64,000 nucleotides of DNA from Gigaspora rosea (GCA_003550325.1 QKWP01001084.1:107838-171837); one strand, 5' to 3'. Counted from the first letter of the stretch, positions 45,349 to 57,747 are shown. Numbers and translations: made by a program. The notes: generated by a model from the letters alone, not told the origin.

Positions 45349-46133
45349 AATCAACATTAGAGCACGCCCAATTTCAGCTGATCTTGCAATAAATGACATT
45401 TTATGAATTCCAGTTTCATGTTGATAATTATTTATAAGGTTATTTGTTGTAATAAATAAACGCATCCATTCCAATTTCAAAGATTATCCATTGTTCTATT
45501 TTTGCAGGCCTTTGACCTTACATTTATTCGTAATTCATGCAATAACAAGTTTCTCAATTATTAATTCCTAAAGCGCACCCGTTTCAGCAGATTTCTGGTA
45601 ATAAATAAACCTCATGCTTATTTATTTCGATCCCAATTCTATGTTAATAACAATTTCTAAGAATACTATATACAGTATATTTCTAAGTATCTTTTTTTTA
45701 TTGTCAAAGTAGCCACCGATATTGACTGACAAGTTCATGACTTCGATAAGAACCAGATTATATCAGGTACATGTTATTTCAAGGTATTTATAAGCTTAAA
45801 TTTGAGTCATATATACTGATATCTTACCTTTACTTTTCTCATCTTTTTTATAAAAGTGAGAATGAACATATGATTCAGTTTTTAACCATTAAAAGAACAG
45901 TTATAAAATTTTTGTGTGATTAATCACTTGCCTTTGTGTATTTCAAGTTTCAGAAAAAAAACTATATCTTGGTAGAGAGGTTATTCTATAACAACTTCTA
46001 ACTAAAACTTTAAGCGATTAAATATTATATATATGAAATTTATATGATTTATATATAAAATGACAATCTTTGTGCTAATATAAGACTTGTGTAACCATCG
46101 AGTTGTCCCCCCTGTAATTTTACTAACCCCTAG

Positions 46134-46203
46134 GTACTATGCCAGAAAAATTCAAGGTCTCTTTTGTACCTCAAATTATTATTTCACAAAACCTAGTACA
46201 AAT
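46134..46203 (+). pseudogene. Ty3/gypsy pol remnant, right part
   Basis: It continues the reading cut at 38415 (…LKLYY|ARKIQGLFCTSNYYFTKP) and ends at TAA at 46203. It shows the exact target site of the transposon. Confidence 0.65.
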
Positions 46204-48353
46204 TGTTAATCATATAACTTTAAAAATTTATAAATATATTACCTTTTCTCAAAATTCTATTAAAATTTTTAATTCTTAAAAATTTTTCTTATTCAAAATT
46301 TTTTTTTATTTATTAACTATAAATTTGAACATTATTAACAACCTCCAAACAGAAACATTACAAGCACTTTAACAATTTTTAAGGCTATGAAGAAGTAAAA
46401 CAAACTATATCAAAATTGATATTGATCAATACAATATTCAATTACAAATAATAAAGGTATTTCTTTAATTGAAAAAATAAATCAAAAGAATAATATTTCT
46501 TTTACTTCAAGTAATAGCATAGTGAAAATTTCATTAATGATAAATCATAGGACCAGATTTGATTTTTTAAATAATGAAAAAAAATTTAAAAGTAATACAA
46601 TTAAAAAGAAGCTTGAGTTATAATGCAACTATATATTATAAATTTGCTTCACTATTCACTACAGTCAATAATATTTTAAGACTTAAAAATATTATTTTTA
46701 AAATTAAATCTATTGAAATCCAAAAATCCTCTTGAATCAATTAATTAAAAATAACCTTTTATCTAGAAAAACTATTTGAAAATCAAGATAACAAATGATT
46801 AAAACAAATTAGAAAACTATTAAACCAAAACTTTGATAAAAAGAAAGTTTATAGACTTTGGAACAGAGTTTATAAACTCTACAAAAAATTTGATCTAAAC
46901 AAATTATACAACAAATTAATTAATATTTTAGTAACAGAAATAGAAACATTAAAACTAAAAGAATTTTAACAACTTATAGATTAAAATTTTTATTAAAATA
47001 TATATATGATACACAAAAAAAAAATGAAAAAAGATCATTTTATAGATAATCAACAAAACTTCTTTTGATAATCTCTCAAATATAGTAAAATAAATGCAGT
47101 TTACTAAATACTATTTTAGTAAAATTAAACATTTACATACAAACCAGATTTTCAGATTTTAGATCTTATCTACTTTTTTTAGTAAAAGTAATAGAGTGAA
47201 TTATTGTAAATTAATTAAACTAAATATCTTCTACAATCTATTTATATATTTATTTACAAGTTTGTAATAATAAATTAAACAAGTTTACTAAAATGCACCA
47301 CTAGTGTTCATTACCAGTATATAGTGTAATATGAAGATCAATATAAAAAAATAAACAAAAAAAATAAACAAAAATTGAATTAAGTGAGAGTTAATAGTTA
47401 AGGGTTAGGGTGAAACATAGTATACAGTGAAATTTCACAAGAAATTTTTTTTTTTAAAAAAAAAGTGGTTTTATAGATAAAATTTTGAGTTAAAAGGTAT
47501 TTTTGAAAAAAATAGCAAATTGGCAAAACATTTATATTACACAAGATCTTTACATTACACTATATTTAAAAAATGTGATTGGTAAAAATCATTGTGGTGT
47601 TGGCGCTAGTAGTGCATTTTCGTAAACTCATAAATTAAATTAATAAAAAATTTTCAAAAAATAGTTGCAAAAATGTGTACAAAAACCAATCAAATATATA
47701 AATTAACATATAGATCATTCTAGAATTAGACTTTCTAATTCGATATATTTACTGACTGTATTTAATAGATATTAATAAATATAAAGTATTTTATAAAATA
47801 ATAGTAAAAATTATATAGTCAAAGGTTATATGGTTTATTATTATTTTATAAGGATTGTTATAAAATATTACTATACTAATATATTACTACTCCTAATTAA
47901 CTAATTAGAATACAGAATAAGGTATAATATAAAATCAAAATGGTTATAATTTTTTTAAAAATCAGCTATATATAAAATTTTGCTTATAAAACCATCTTTG
48001 TGTTTTAATAAAAAATCTTCTTATAATATTTTGGATCAAACCTTTTTGTTAAAATACATACTTTAATTCTAATCTAATTTTTATTCTAATTCTAAACTAA
48101 TAAATTGATATATTAGTTTAATTTCATGTTATATTAGATTTTATAGTATACTGTACAATTATTATTATAATAGTATTCTACTAAATTTATTTTATAAAAT
48201 ATTCTAAATTTACTGATATTTATTAAATAACTAGTTTATTTTATAAATATTAGATACAATTTATAGCTCTTGACCCCCAGACTATATAAAAAAATTTTTA
48301 AAATCCGTATATTTATATATAAAATTTTACAAAAACTTGGATATATTGTAATA
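46204..48353. other. Gene-free AT-rich region
   Basis: No supported gene. It may hold the far 3' part of the gypsy remnant, but I found no LTR. A T11-A9 run lies at 47445-47464. Confidence 0.4.
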
Positions 48354-48449
48354 CAGTAATCCAATTTAGATGATTTTGGTACCAATCGATTTGTCTTAGT
48401 GAAAGGAATCAAATAGTACCAAATTCTTTTCATTTGGATCACTGGATTA
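48354..48449. repeat. ~95-bp palindromic repeat, copy 3
   Basis: AGTAATCCAATTTAGATGATTTTGGTACC ... centre TGTCTTAGTGAAAGGA ... AGTACCAAATTCTTTTCATTTGGATCACTGG, the same plan as 3770-3862. The 68-codon minus frame across it (48236-48442) is not a gene. Confidence 0.65.
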
Positions 48450-48534
48450 GCAAATGTTCACAAAAAACTATTGGTTTTATAATAATTTTATAAGAAAAAA
48501 TAGAACTAATAGTATTTTGCCAATGACTTCTGAT

Positions 48535-48629
48535 CTAGTAATCCAAATGAAATGATTGTAGTACCATTTGATTCCTCTCACCGAGACAAATCGAATGGTA
48601 CCAAAATCATTCAATTTGAACCTCTAAAT
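48535..48629. repeat. ~95-bp palindromic repeat, copy 4
   Basis: AGTAATCCAAATGAAATGATTGTAGTACC, centre CTCTCACCGAGACAA, then GGTACCAAAATCATTCAATTTG. This is the closest copy to 48354-48449, and the two are in tandem about 85 bp apart. Confidence 0.65.
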
Positions 48630-48689
48630 CAAAATTTAAACAAATTTTTTTAAAAAATTATGTTAGATTTTTTTGACACCTCTACTTAG

Positions 48690-48826
48690 GGGAGTAACAA
48701 AAATCAGGTGATTTTTTAGGGGGGGGTAAAAAAAGTTAAAATTATATATAAGAACCTGACTATTTATATATTAAGGAAGAGGGAGGGGGGTAGGCCTCTG
48801 ATAAAAAATAATCAGGTGATTAATGA
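48690..48826. repeat. AATCAGGTGATT-ended repeat, copy 1
   Basis: It runs from GTAACAAAAATCAGGTGATT through a G-run, ATATATAAGAACCTGACTATT and TATATTAAGGAAGAGG to AATAATCAGGTGATTAATGAC. An opposite-strand copy lies at 59808-59955. It is probably a small mobile element with AATCAGGTGATT near both ends. Confidence 0.7.
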
Positions 48827-49007
48827 CACTGCCCTTATCAGAAAAAATGGTATATTTTGTCAGACCCTCTCCCTCTCTCTTGTATATCATTGTTTCTGGA
48901 TGCCTCCTTACTTGGGTTAATTGGCTAATTATCTAATAATGCTATGTGATATGAATAATCAATTAGTTGCAACTATAGTTAGCAACTACATTAGCAAATT
49001 TATAATA

Positions 49008-50702
49008 GCGTAATCTTACGTAAGGTCTTACGAACCGTAATATAAGCAAAATATTACGTAATATATTTCGAAATATTTCGAAATATCAATATTTCGCAAT
49101 ATTACGAAATTAATTTCAAAATATTTTGAAATATATTACGAAATATTTCGAACTCTTTCAAAATATGTTACAAAATATTTCGAACCCTTTCAATTATTTT
49201 AGAACTAGGAAACCAAGCTGGATCAGTAGATCTGTAACCTGGATCACGCATTAAACTGATTTTTCGAAATAGTTCGAAATAGTTTGATGATGTTCAAATT
49301 CTGTACTACAAGATCAGATTAGATCTTTTGTTTATAATTAAATCGTCTATTTTGTTTTTTTTCGCTTTTTTATTTTCATTCCTTTTCGTTCCTTTTATTC
49401 CTTTTCGTTTCATTTTTTGTTTTCGTTTGTTTTTTTCATTTTATTTTATTTATTTATTTTTTAATTTTTTTATTTTATTTTTATTTCGGTACTTTACAAG
49501 AAAAACAAACACTTTTTGAAACCTTGCGCATGCCAACTACGACTTCCGACACATTCAAGAACACACCCCCAGCAATTTCTAAATTTTCAAAAATGCTTCT
49601 TTGGAAAAATGGAGAAATGGTCACAAGTTTTCGCAAGTTTTCGCAAGTCTTTGCAAGTTTTTGCAAGTTCTTGCAAGGCTTCGCTTCATTTATTTTTTCG
49701 TTTCGTGTTTTTTGTTTTTGTTTTTTTTTGTTTATTTTTAAAATTTTTTTTATTAATTTATTTCATTTCGGCACTTTACGAGAACAGAACCCTTACTTCC
49801 TGGCACTTTGCAAGAAAACCAACCCGGACTTTTTCGGCACTTCGCGACTTTTTTGGAATTTCAGAATTTGCAAGAACGCGAACAGTTTTTGCAAGTTTTT
49901 GCAAGTTTTTGCAAGTTCTTGCAAGGTTTTACTTTTTTTTTTTTTTGTTTCGTGTTTTTTGTTTTTGTTTTTTTGGTTATTTTTAAATTTTTTTTATTAA
50001 TTTATTTTATTTCGGCACTTTGCGAGAAAAACAACAACTTTTCGAAACCTTGCGCATTCCAACGACGACTTCCGACACTTTCAAAAACGATAGAAAACAA
50101 AGAAGCGAAGATAATAGCTAACTGTGGGGTGAGCGAAAATAAGTATATAGGGCTAGTTTTTTGTATATAGTAATAGAATTAGATGCGACATAGTGCGAAA
50201 GTAGTTTAAAATATTTGTAATAATGTAAAAATAATATGTAATATATAATAAAGTATGTAATATTAATTAAAAATGTATATTTAATAAATGTAAAATATAA
50301 TATATAATAATAAATAAAAAAATAAAAATTTTATATTAAATTGCGAAACCGTGCGAAATATTGCGAAAACCTGTAAAAAAGCATGATTATGTGAATATGT
50401 ATATCGTTTATTTATTTTTTAAAAAATTTTAAAAATTTGCGAAAATTTGCAAAATATTGCGAAACAATGCGAAAATATCAAAATATTACCTCCTGCGCGC
50501 ATTAGTTTATTGATCTGCATGAGTACGCGACCCCTGTAGGGGGTAATTTGCATTTTTTTTATTTGCAATATATTTCGAAATATTTCGAAATAATAACCGT
50601 AATATTACCGTAATATATCGTAATATATTGTGTAATATGCCGTATCAATCGTAAGATTTCCGTAATATTACGGGCTATAATATCTTACGTAAGATTACGT
50701 AT
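49008..50702. mobile_element. 1.7-kb inverted-end element filled with short repeats
   Basis: GCGTAATCTTACGTAAGGTC...CCGTAATAT at the left mirrors ATATTACGGGC...ATCTTACGTAAGATTACGT at the right. Next to each end are AATATTTCGAAATATTTCG words. The centre (49490-50100) is built of TTTGCAAG/TTCGCAAG runs and a ~250-bp tandem unit. Frames of 120-158 codons in the centre are low in complexity and overlap each other, so they are not called. No transposase is visible. Confidence 0.65.
49490..50100. repeat. TTTTTGCAAG runs within ~250-bp tandem units
   Basis: Two units (about 49670-49790 and 49915-50030) share TTGCAAGTTCTTGCAAGG, a T-rich tract with GTTTCGTGTTTTTTG, and ATTTCGGCACTTTRCGAG. Shorter direct words (ACCTTGCGCATKCCAACKACGACTTCC) lie at both ends (about 49522 and 50047). 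Confidence 0.7.
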
Positions 50703-51896
50703 ATATAATTCGCTGATATAATCAATTAGCAAAATTTTTATAGCTAGGAACTCTAACCTACAATTTATATACTGGTATTGTTTAGTTAAACTCTTTAATT
50801 CTTGCCTTTTGTCAGTTTATTTTATATCACTAGAAACAAGTTTGAATTTTTTTATTTTCTTAGGACTAATTTATCTTTATAAGAAGCTTAATAGAGTATT
50901 TTTTTATTTTATACAGGTATTATTTATAATTTAGTAATTTATATATTTACTAAAACTTATACTTGGAATTAGAACTAATTTTTGAACCTTACTACTTTAT
51001 GAAATTTACCCAACCCTAGTACCACTTCTTTTTTTATCACTTCTATTTTTTTATAAGTATTTCAAACTCTCAAACTATTAGCTCAAAAGGATTGATCAAC
51101 TAGCTATTATGTACTATATGATATTTTTTTCTTTATACATGCTTTTAAAATATATATTCTTTTTTTTTAGTATAACTTTAGAATTTTTTGTGAATCATAA
51201 AAATTTAATATGTTAGTTTTGTAATATGGCTATTAATTATAAAGTAAAATCAACTATCATAACTCATATTAATAGGCAAAATATAAGCTACAAAAGAACA
51301 ATATAAATTAAAATTAAAGCAACCAACATTGCATATATCAATAAGTATAGCACAAAAAAAAAGAAAACTATATTAGATTTGGTCAAAATATTTATTAGTG
51401 TTAATATTCTATTGAAAAAGATTAACAAGTTATAACTATAGCTTAAAGATAATCTTTTTAATAGTGGCTAAGACTTTAAAGCAGAGTTATTTCAAGTAGT
51501 ATATAAAAAACATGTTTTAATAGTTAAATTAGAATTTGTTGATAAACCTATTTCAATTATTGCTAATAAAACAACAAATAATTGTACTAGAAGTGTATAT
51601 AGTTAACATTTTGTTTAATTACTACATGTAACTAAATTAGTTGTAGTAAATTTTCTTAATGAGGTTAATAATATAACAGTAAGACAAATTATTCTTAGAA
51701 CTTTAGTTGAATAGTCTATTTTATTTAATGCACTATGATTTTTAGTTTTCTGACTAAGTATTATATATGAAAAATGAGCTTATAATATTTTAAAATCTGT
51801 AATGCCTTAGTTATTTCATATAACATATTGTGTATATTTTAAATTTTATAGAGTATATTAATTTAATATTTAATATTATATTTAATATACTATATA
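50703..51896. other. Gene-free AT-rich region
   Basis: No gene or clear boundary is seen. Short aligned words suggest decayed repeat sequence. Confidence 0.4.
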
Positions 51897-52918
51897 CAGT
51901 CAAACCTCCATATAGTCACCCTCTATATAGTCACAAAACCAATATAATCACTTTTGTAAGTTTACCAACCTTTTTACTATAATTTTCACCTCTATATAAG
52001 CACATTTGCATTATAATCACTATCACAATTTTTTATTTATCATCTATATAAAACTACCCCTACATAATCACATTATTATTATAATATTTTGAATTAATTA
52101 TTTTATTATTATAAATATTTTTTTAAGTTATTAATTATTATTTTTTAACAAGTAAAAATTTTTAAATTTGTTTTTTTTAATAATCGATTATCTTTTCTAC
52201 ATATAAAAGTTAAAATTATACTAAGCAAATCGAAAAAAATGCTATAAGTAACATTGTTCAGGAGACAAAATTACATATATTCTGAAATTTTCAAATAATT
52301 TGAATAACATTTTATTATTACACTTTTACAATTTACGTTTAGGCGAAAAAAATTAAAAAAATTAAAATTTTTTTAACTTAATCGTAAATTATAAAAGTGT
52401 ATTAATAAAATTTTAACCAAATTATCTCAAAATTTCAGAGTATATGTAATTTTGTATACCGAACAACTTTACTTAGATCATTTTTATCGATTTACTTTAG
52501 ATAATTTTAACTTTTATATGTAGCTACGATATACAATTATTTTAAAAAAAATTAAAAAAAATTTTTTTAAAATAATCGTATATCGTAGCTACATATAAAA
52601 GTTAAAATTATCTAAAGTAAATCGATAAAAATGATCTAAATAAAGTTGTTCAGTATACAAAATTACATATACCTTGAAATTTTGAGATAATTTGGTTAAA
52701 ATCTTATTAATACACTTTTATAATTTACGATTAAGTTAAAAAATTTTAATTTTTAAATAAAAATTTTTATTTATTAAAACTTCCATATAATCACAATTTT
52801 TTGTTATATGCAATTTTATTATAATTGTGATTATATAGAATCCCTCTATATTAGTCACATCTCTATATAATCACCACTTTTCATATCCCGAGGGTGTGAT
52901 TATATAGAGGTTTGACTG
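51897..52918. mobile_element. TA-flanked 1-kb element with a large internal palindrome
   Basis: The ends are CAGTCAAACCTCCATATAGT and the inverse of CAGTCAAACCTCTATATAAT, with TA on each side (51895-51896, 52919-52920). The words CTATATAGTCAC/TATATAATCAC repeat just inside both ends. The middle (about 52370-52745) is a long palindrome around TTTTAAAAAAAATTAAAAAA, with arms containing CGTAGCTACATATAAAAGTT and AAATCGATAAAAATGATC. The CAGT end plus TA fits a pogo/Tc1-mariner-type non-autonomous element. A remnant of the same type lies at about 14820-14990. Confidence 0.8.
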
Positions 52919-52945
52919 TATTAAGTTTAATAAAATTATTTCTAG

Positions 52946-53028
52946 AAAGAATGTAGTAACTTAGAGAAGTTGATAAGTTGTTATCTTTAAGCAGTAGATC
53001 TAGGATTCAAATCCTACTAGTAATACTT
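52946..53028 (+). pseudogene. tRNA-like sequence (tRNA-Lys CTT-like, degenerate)
   Basis: A D-arm-like ACTTAGAGAAGTTGATAAGT, an anticodon arm TTGTTATCTTTAAGCAG with CTT at 52985-52987, and a B-box-like GATTCAAATCC at 53004-53014 follow in tRNA order and spacing. The acceptor stem does not pair well and the T loop is one base short. This suggests a decayed tRNA or the head of a tRNA-derived SINE rather than an active gene. Confidence 0.4.
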
Positions 53029-55242
53029 TAAAAAATAAACCTGTATCTAATAATTGCTTTTTATCGATTAGTTGGATATATTATCTATAGTCTTAATCCT
53101 ACTATCTTGAATAAGAGCTTTTAGACATAGTTGTGTATCTGTTATACAGACAAATTTAAGGAACTGGAGAAACAGAACCCTATTTGGCAAGTCCTAAGTA
53201 AGGAGATAGTAAAGATCTTTAATAGTACTACCAAAACCAGAATATATTAAAAACTAGAGCTAAAAAACTAGATAGCAAAGATTTTTGAAAAAGAGGGTTT
53301 ACCAACTTGGTTGCTAAAAATGCATTAAAAGAAAAGAACCTATATTATAGAAGTAAGTACCAAAAAAAAAAAAAAAACTATAATAGTACCTAATACCAAA
53401 TAGATCAACCTATTTGGCTAACTAGTTTGAAAATTTGAAGATAGTAAGAAAAAAATGAAAGAAAAGTGAAAGTGGGTGCTAGAGTTAGTATAAATCTTAC
53501 AAAAGCAGAATTAGGTATTAGTAAGAGGACAGGAGTAACCTTGTCTTGCAAGTATTAGCCTTAGTTATAGCAATAATAACTAAAGCATAGGTGAATATCT
53601 ATATGAAACAGGTACTGCTCTACCAAGTTTTTTGTTAAAGATAAACTATCTAAAAGATTGGTTGGAGTTCTAAAAGATTGGTTTAAGCATCTAGTACAAA
53701 TCTTAACTAACTAATGTATTAGAAAGTATACCAGTAATACAAGATAAAAGATTGGCAAGTAGAACAGGAATTAGAAGGTTTAAATAGACAATGCCAGTAT
53801 GTGGACTGCAGGTATGGCAGTTAGTGTAGAACCTCCAGATGCCTATTTAAATAAACAACCAAAAGTTGCAGGTGTAGCTAGTTGTATTCTTATCTATATA
53901 ACAAATATTAGAGCTCCTTTGATTTATACTTGAATAAAAACTGCCATTATTTCAAAACAAGCACTTTAACAAAAAAAAATAAAATAAAATTATTTTTAGA
54001 AAAGTATGAATATCAATTGTACAATTTGATATAGTTAAAAATTTACTTACTAAAATTCAATAACAATCACAATATTTAAAAGTTGTAAAAGCAAAAGCTA
54101 ATACTTATTATTTTATATTGTTATAATGTTAAGAAACTACAAAAAATTTCTTTTTATAGTGAAACAAGATGGAGTTCATAGTTTTGTATAATATTTTTCA
54201 TTATAGAAAATATTAGTTATATATGTAGATTTTACTGTAAAAAAAAAAAAAAATTCTTTACTATAGTTAAAAAAATTTATGAAACTTTCGATAATTTACA
54301 ACAAAATTTTTTGGTTAAAATTTATCTTTTTTTTATTAAGCATTTTGGTCAAATTTTTATAAATGAGTTAGAATTTTTTCAAACTTAAAATTTATCTGTT
54401 TTTTTATATATTAAATTACATATTTATCAACTTGGAGTATATCTTCAAAAATAATCAAACTTTCTCGTTCTTCCTTTTGATATTTATTGCAAATAATTAT
54501 ATACCTGATTCTTTTTCTTCAATTTTTAAAAATGCTTTTAGTTTAGCTTTTAAAAAGTATACAAACCATATTCAAAATTATTATACACAATCCTTATTTT
54601 AAGCTATACAACTTTTTAATCCATATTTTATTTGCTTTAGAAAGTAGAGGTCAAGCCAAATCTTACTTTATATAAAAATTTTAGCCAATTAAATTTGAAA
54701 AAAAAATTATCTGAAGGTGGGAGGGTAAGCCTCTAAAGTAAATAGATATTAGATAATAAATGTTAGTGCTCTAACTGTGATATCTATTTATATTATATAG
54801 GTCTTTGTCTTGAAAATAGGGTTCTAAGGTTCTCTAAACAAAAATTAAGATTTTTGTTAAATTTTAATTTATAAAGCACAAAGTTCATTTTATGTAAATT
54901 TTATAACTGGATAACTTAATATTAAAATGAATTATGGAAGTTCAGAAATTTTGGCAAAAGATTTTTTGAATATCTAAAAATAGAATAGAAATAATCAACC
55001 TAGTGGATAAATATTTTACTATCAATTTTGTACAGAATATCATTATACAATTTTAATTTTTATCCAATAACAAAAAAATTATATCTAAAATTAGCTGATT
55101 ATACAATCTTTATTTACGATTTACTCAAAAAAGTTTGCTAGTACTATAGGATTATTTTTAAGGCAAAAACTCCATATTTTTAATAGATTAAATAATTTTT
55201 TTGATTTTTTGATATATGAATGATCAACTTATTGCAATATTA
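53029..55242. other. Gene-free region, decayed
   Basis: No supported gene. Some stretches (about 53150-53900) have a lower T content and look like old coding sequence of a retroelement, but I cannot name a domain. Confidence 0.35.
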
Positions 55243-57453
55243 AGGGTAGGGTGAACGTAGATCATTTTTCATATGTAATCAGTGATCCATCATTTTCGTG
55301 TAACATACATGGAAATCGAACGTAAATCTTTAATCTAGAACGTTCCATGAATTCGCTAAGCCTCATTACTAAGAATCGTTTGAATTTTAACCTTCTTCTC
55401 GTACCATATCCCTCGGTTACAAATCGAGTTTGTATGCAGCACTCTATGGTACATGCATAACAAAAGACTTTTAATCTTAGATTCAAGCATTGCGGTAAAG
55501 CATGCAATACAGAAATGTAAGTTAGAGCTTTTTTTACTTATTAATTTAAAGAACGAAAAATTTTTAAATACTTTACCGAATTTTTTTAAAGCGTTGCTTT
55601 TTTGTTTTCTTTTCTATAAATACGTTCAACTATTAACTCCTTTTTTTTCAAATGCCTTCGTCCTTTCTGGCTCTGAAATATTTTCGGGAGTATAATTTCT
55701 TTATACTTTTGCTATACAGTAGATGCATATTGTTCTTTTTCTTGTCTGTGGTCACAACTAACACACTTTCTTTTTCTAGGTAACGATTAAACGAGTTTTT
55801 TGAGACAGAGGCAAAGATGCAGTATGAATCAGTAATATTGGTTTATGATATGAAAACGGAATTGGCAGCACTCGAGGATGATGCGGATTTGAAAAAGAAT
55901 GTAAAGAGAATAATGAAAACCATTGTGGGTTTGCTGAAAGATAGAATAACGGTAGAAAAAGCACCTGATACTAAAAGGGCGTCGAGTTGAAGAAAAATAT
56001 AAGTTGGATCATTAAATTATACGTGGGCAATTAGCCTTTGGTGTTGATCAAGATTTAATAAAGCATTTGAATCCTATGAAAAAGCTGCTTCAAGAATACT
56101 AATTATCAAGGAAGGGGAACATAGACACTTAGGTAAATATACGATTTGATAGCTACAAGAATTATGCGTATGTAGAATGAATATTTATTATGTGAATCAA
56201 TTGTTTTTTTAATAGCGTTTACTTATAATTTAATGCCTGTTTATGATCAATGCTAGGTTAATTTCCCTTCCAGATACTTCTTTATTATTATTTTTTTTTA
56301 GCATTGGTTTTAATTTTTTCACGAGACAAAATATTCTGAGCTCAACAGTATCTGGGATTTGTATAGCAATATTTAATCAGGAAGTGATTGTTCTAAAATC
56401 TTGAAGATACGATTGCAAATTTAAATTTTTAGTTCAATATAAGTTATAGAATTTTTAAATTTATCTGTAATTATTTATTAAAATAATAAAGAATTCTTGT
56501 ATATAATTCTTAGGTGCATAGCATAATTATAATGGAGCTTTTTATAATCATTTGAAATTTGTGAATTTGGAAAAGAACAAACTGAATTTTATAAATAAAA
56601 CTCACAAAACATCTCAATAGTAACTTTGCTTAAAATTCGTCTTGTTTCATTATTCTTAAAATCAATTCCCCCAACCCGCTTAATTAGTCTACCTACAATA
56701 TATATACATTATAATAAATATATGTTTTTATTTTTCAACTACTCAATTCGCCTATATACTGAAGAAAAATAAAAAATAGACAGAATTATTGATAATGGCT
56801 TAATAAATTTGCTGAAAAAAGAAAAAATAAAATAAATATTGGTAAAGAACTTCATACGTTTATACTTACATACGTTTGAATTGTCAGTGCCGTTTGCCCT
56901 TAATATTGTATTTGATAATCTCTAGTCGTTACTTGGGAAGGATGGGAATAATTGTTAGGTTAAACAGGTAAAAAATGGATACAATTTTTTTTTATTACAT
57001 TAGCGTGTAATCCTGTGCTGGCCACTATACGATTTATTTATATAAAATTATCAAGAATATGAACATCGGAATCTCAAACCTCTGAAAGTTATTGGGTACG
57101 TGTCTTGAGATTAGTCTCTTTTACTACAAGTATTATAAGATTCTATTCGAATTTGATTGGATGTTTATTTATTCTAGAAACGGATAGAACCTCTTTTTTT
57201 TTTGTGCGACCTAAGAAAATTTGGGACCACCTAAGAAAATTCTACGATATATAAAAGTTACTTTTTTTTAAATGCACGAAGTTCTAGAATTTCATAACTA
57301 TAAAGACTAAACCTTATTCTATGTGCTGTCACGTTTTGGTAAAAATTGGTCATGAGTTTAAAAAGTTTTATCAGGGGTGTATTTTTGTGGTACTATGTAA
57401 TTTTATTGTACAATGTAAATCATATGAAAAATGATCTACGTTCATCCTACCCT
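55243..57453. mobile_element. 2.2-kb TIR element with AGGGTAGG ends
   Basis: AGGGTAGGGTGAACGTAGATC + ATTTTTCATATG at the left is mirrored at the right with one mismatch in about 33 bases. TA lies on each side (55241-55242 and 57454-57455). The interior is less AT-rich than the flanks. It holds an 81-codon minus frame (55262-55507) that starts inside the left TIR region and a small plus frame (55817-55990). No known transposase domain is recognised, so family and coding status are open. Confidence 0.75.
55817..55990 (+). CDS. Small hypothetical protein in the 2.2-kb TIR element
   Basis: A 57-residue frame, rich in K, D, E and L, with a likely helical pattern (MKTELAALEDDADLKKNVKR). I do not recognise it. 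Just downstream, in another frame, KAFESYEKAAS (about 56057) recalls a Sel1-type repeat, so the stretch could be a broken gene carried by the element. Confidence is low. Confidence 0.2.
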   Translation: MQYESVILVYDMKTELAALEDDADLKKNVKRIMKTIVGLLKDRITVEKAPDTKRASS

Positions 57454-57747
57454 TAAATTAGTAGCAATTGAATATAATAACTTAGCAAAGTTTTGAAAAA
57501 AAATATCAAGTCAATTACCAGAATTAAGCAAGATTGCTCAAAAATATATTTGGTTTTTGATTTTTTCATGTAAAGCTAAATGAAAATTTTCTAATTATAA
57601 TAATATTTTAGAGGCATCCAGAAATTAGCTGATTTATTTTTACTAACAAATTGCCCAAGACCAGACCTATTCACTCACACTTGATATCTCTATTAGCCAA
57701 TTAAAATTTTTATATAATAATAAATTATAAAATTTTAAAAACTTTAC

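Larger units (their letters stand above)
38416..46133. mobile_element. 7.7-kb TIR DNA transposon (P-element/THAP9-like)
   Basis: It starts CTAGGGGTTAGTAAAATTAC at 38416 and ends with the inverse at 46133; the terminal repeats match at 32 of 33 bases. Perfect 7-bp duplications GTACTAT flank it (38409-38415 and 46134-46140). Removing the element and one duplication restores a gypsy pol reading (LKLYY + ARKIQG), which independently fixes the ends. The interior encodes one multi-exon gene on the minus strand (40106-45103). 38450-40100 and 45110-46100 are AT-rich flanks; the 97-codon frame at 39641-39934 is unassigned. The copy at 11477-14475 shares its ends. The coding plan resembles the P superfamily, but the 7-bp duplication length and termini should be checked against known groups. 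Confidence 0.92.

Noticed and set aside
49516-50170. Three overlapping 120-158-codon plus-strand frames
   Set aside because: Phe/Cys/Lys-rich low-complexity products of TTTGCAAG repeats in all three frames; no domain.
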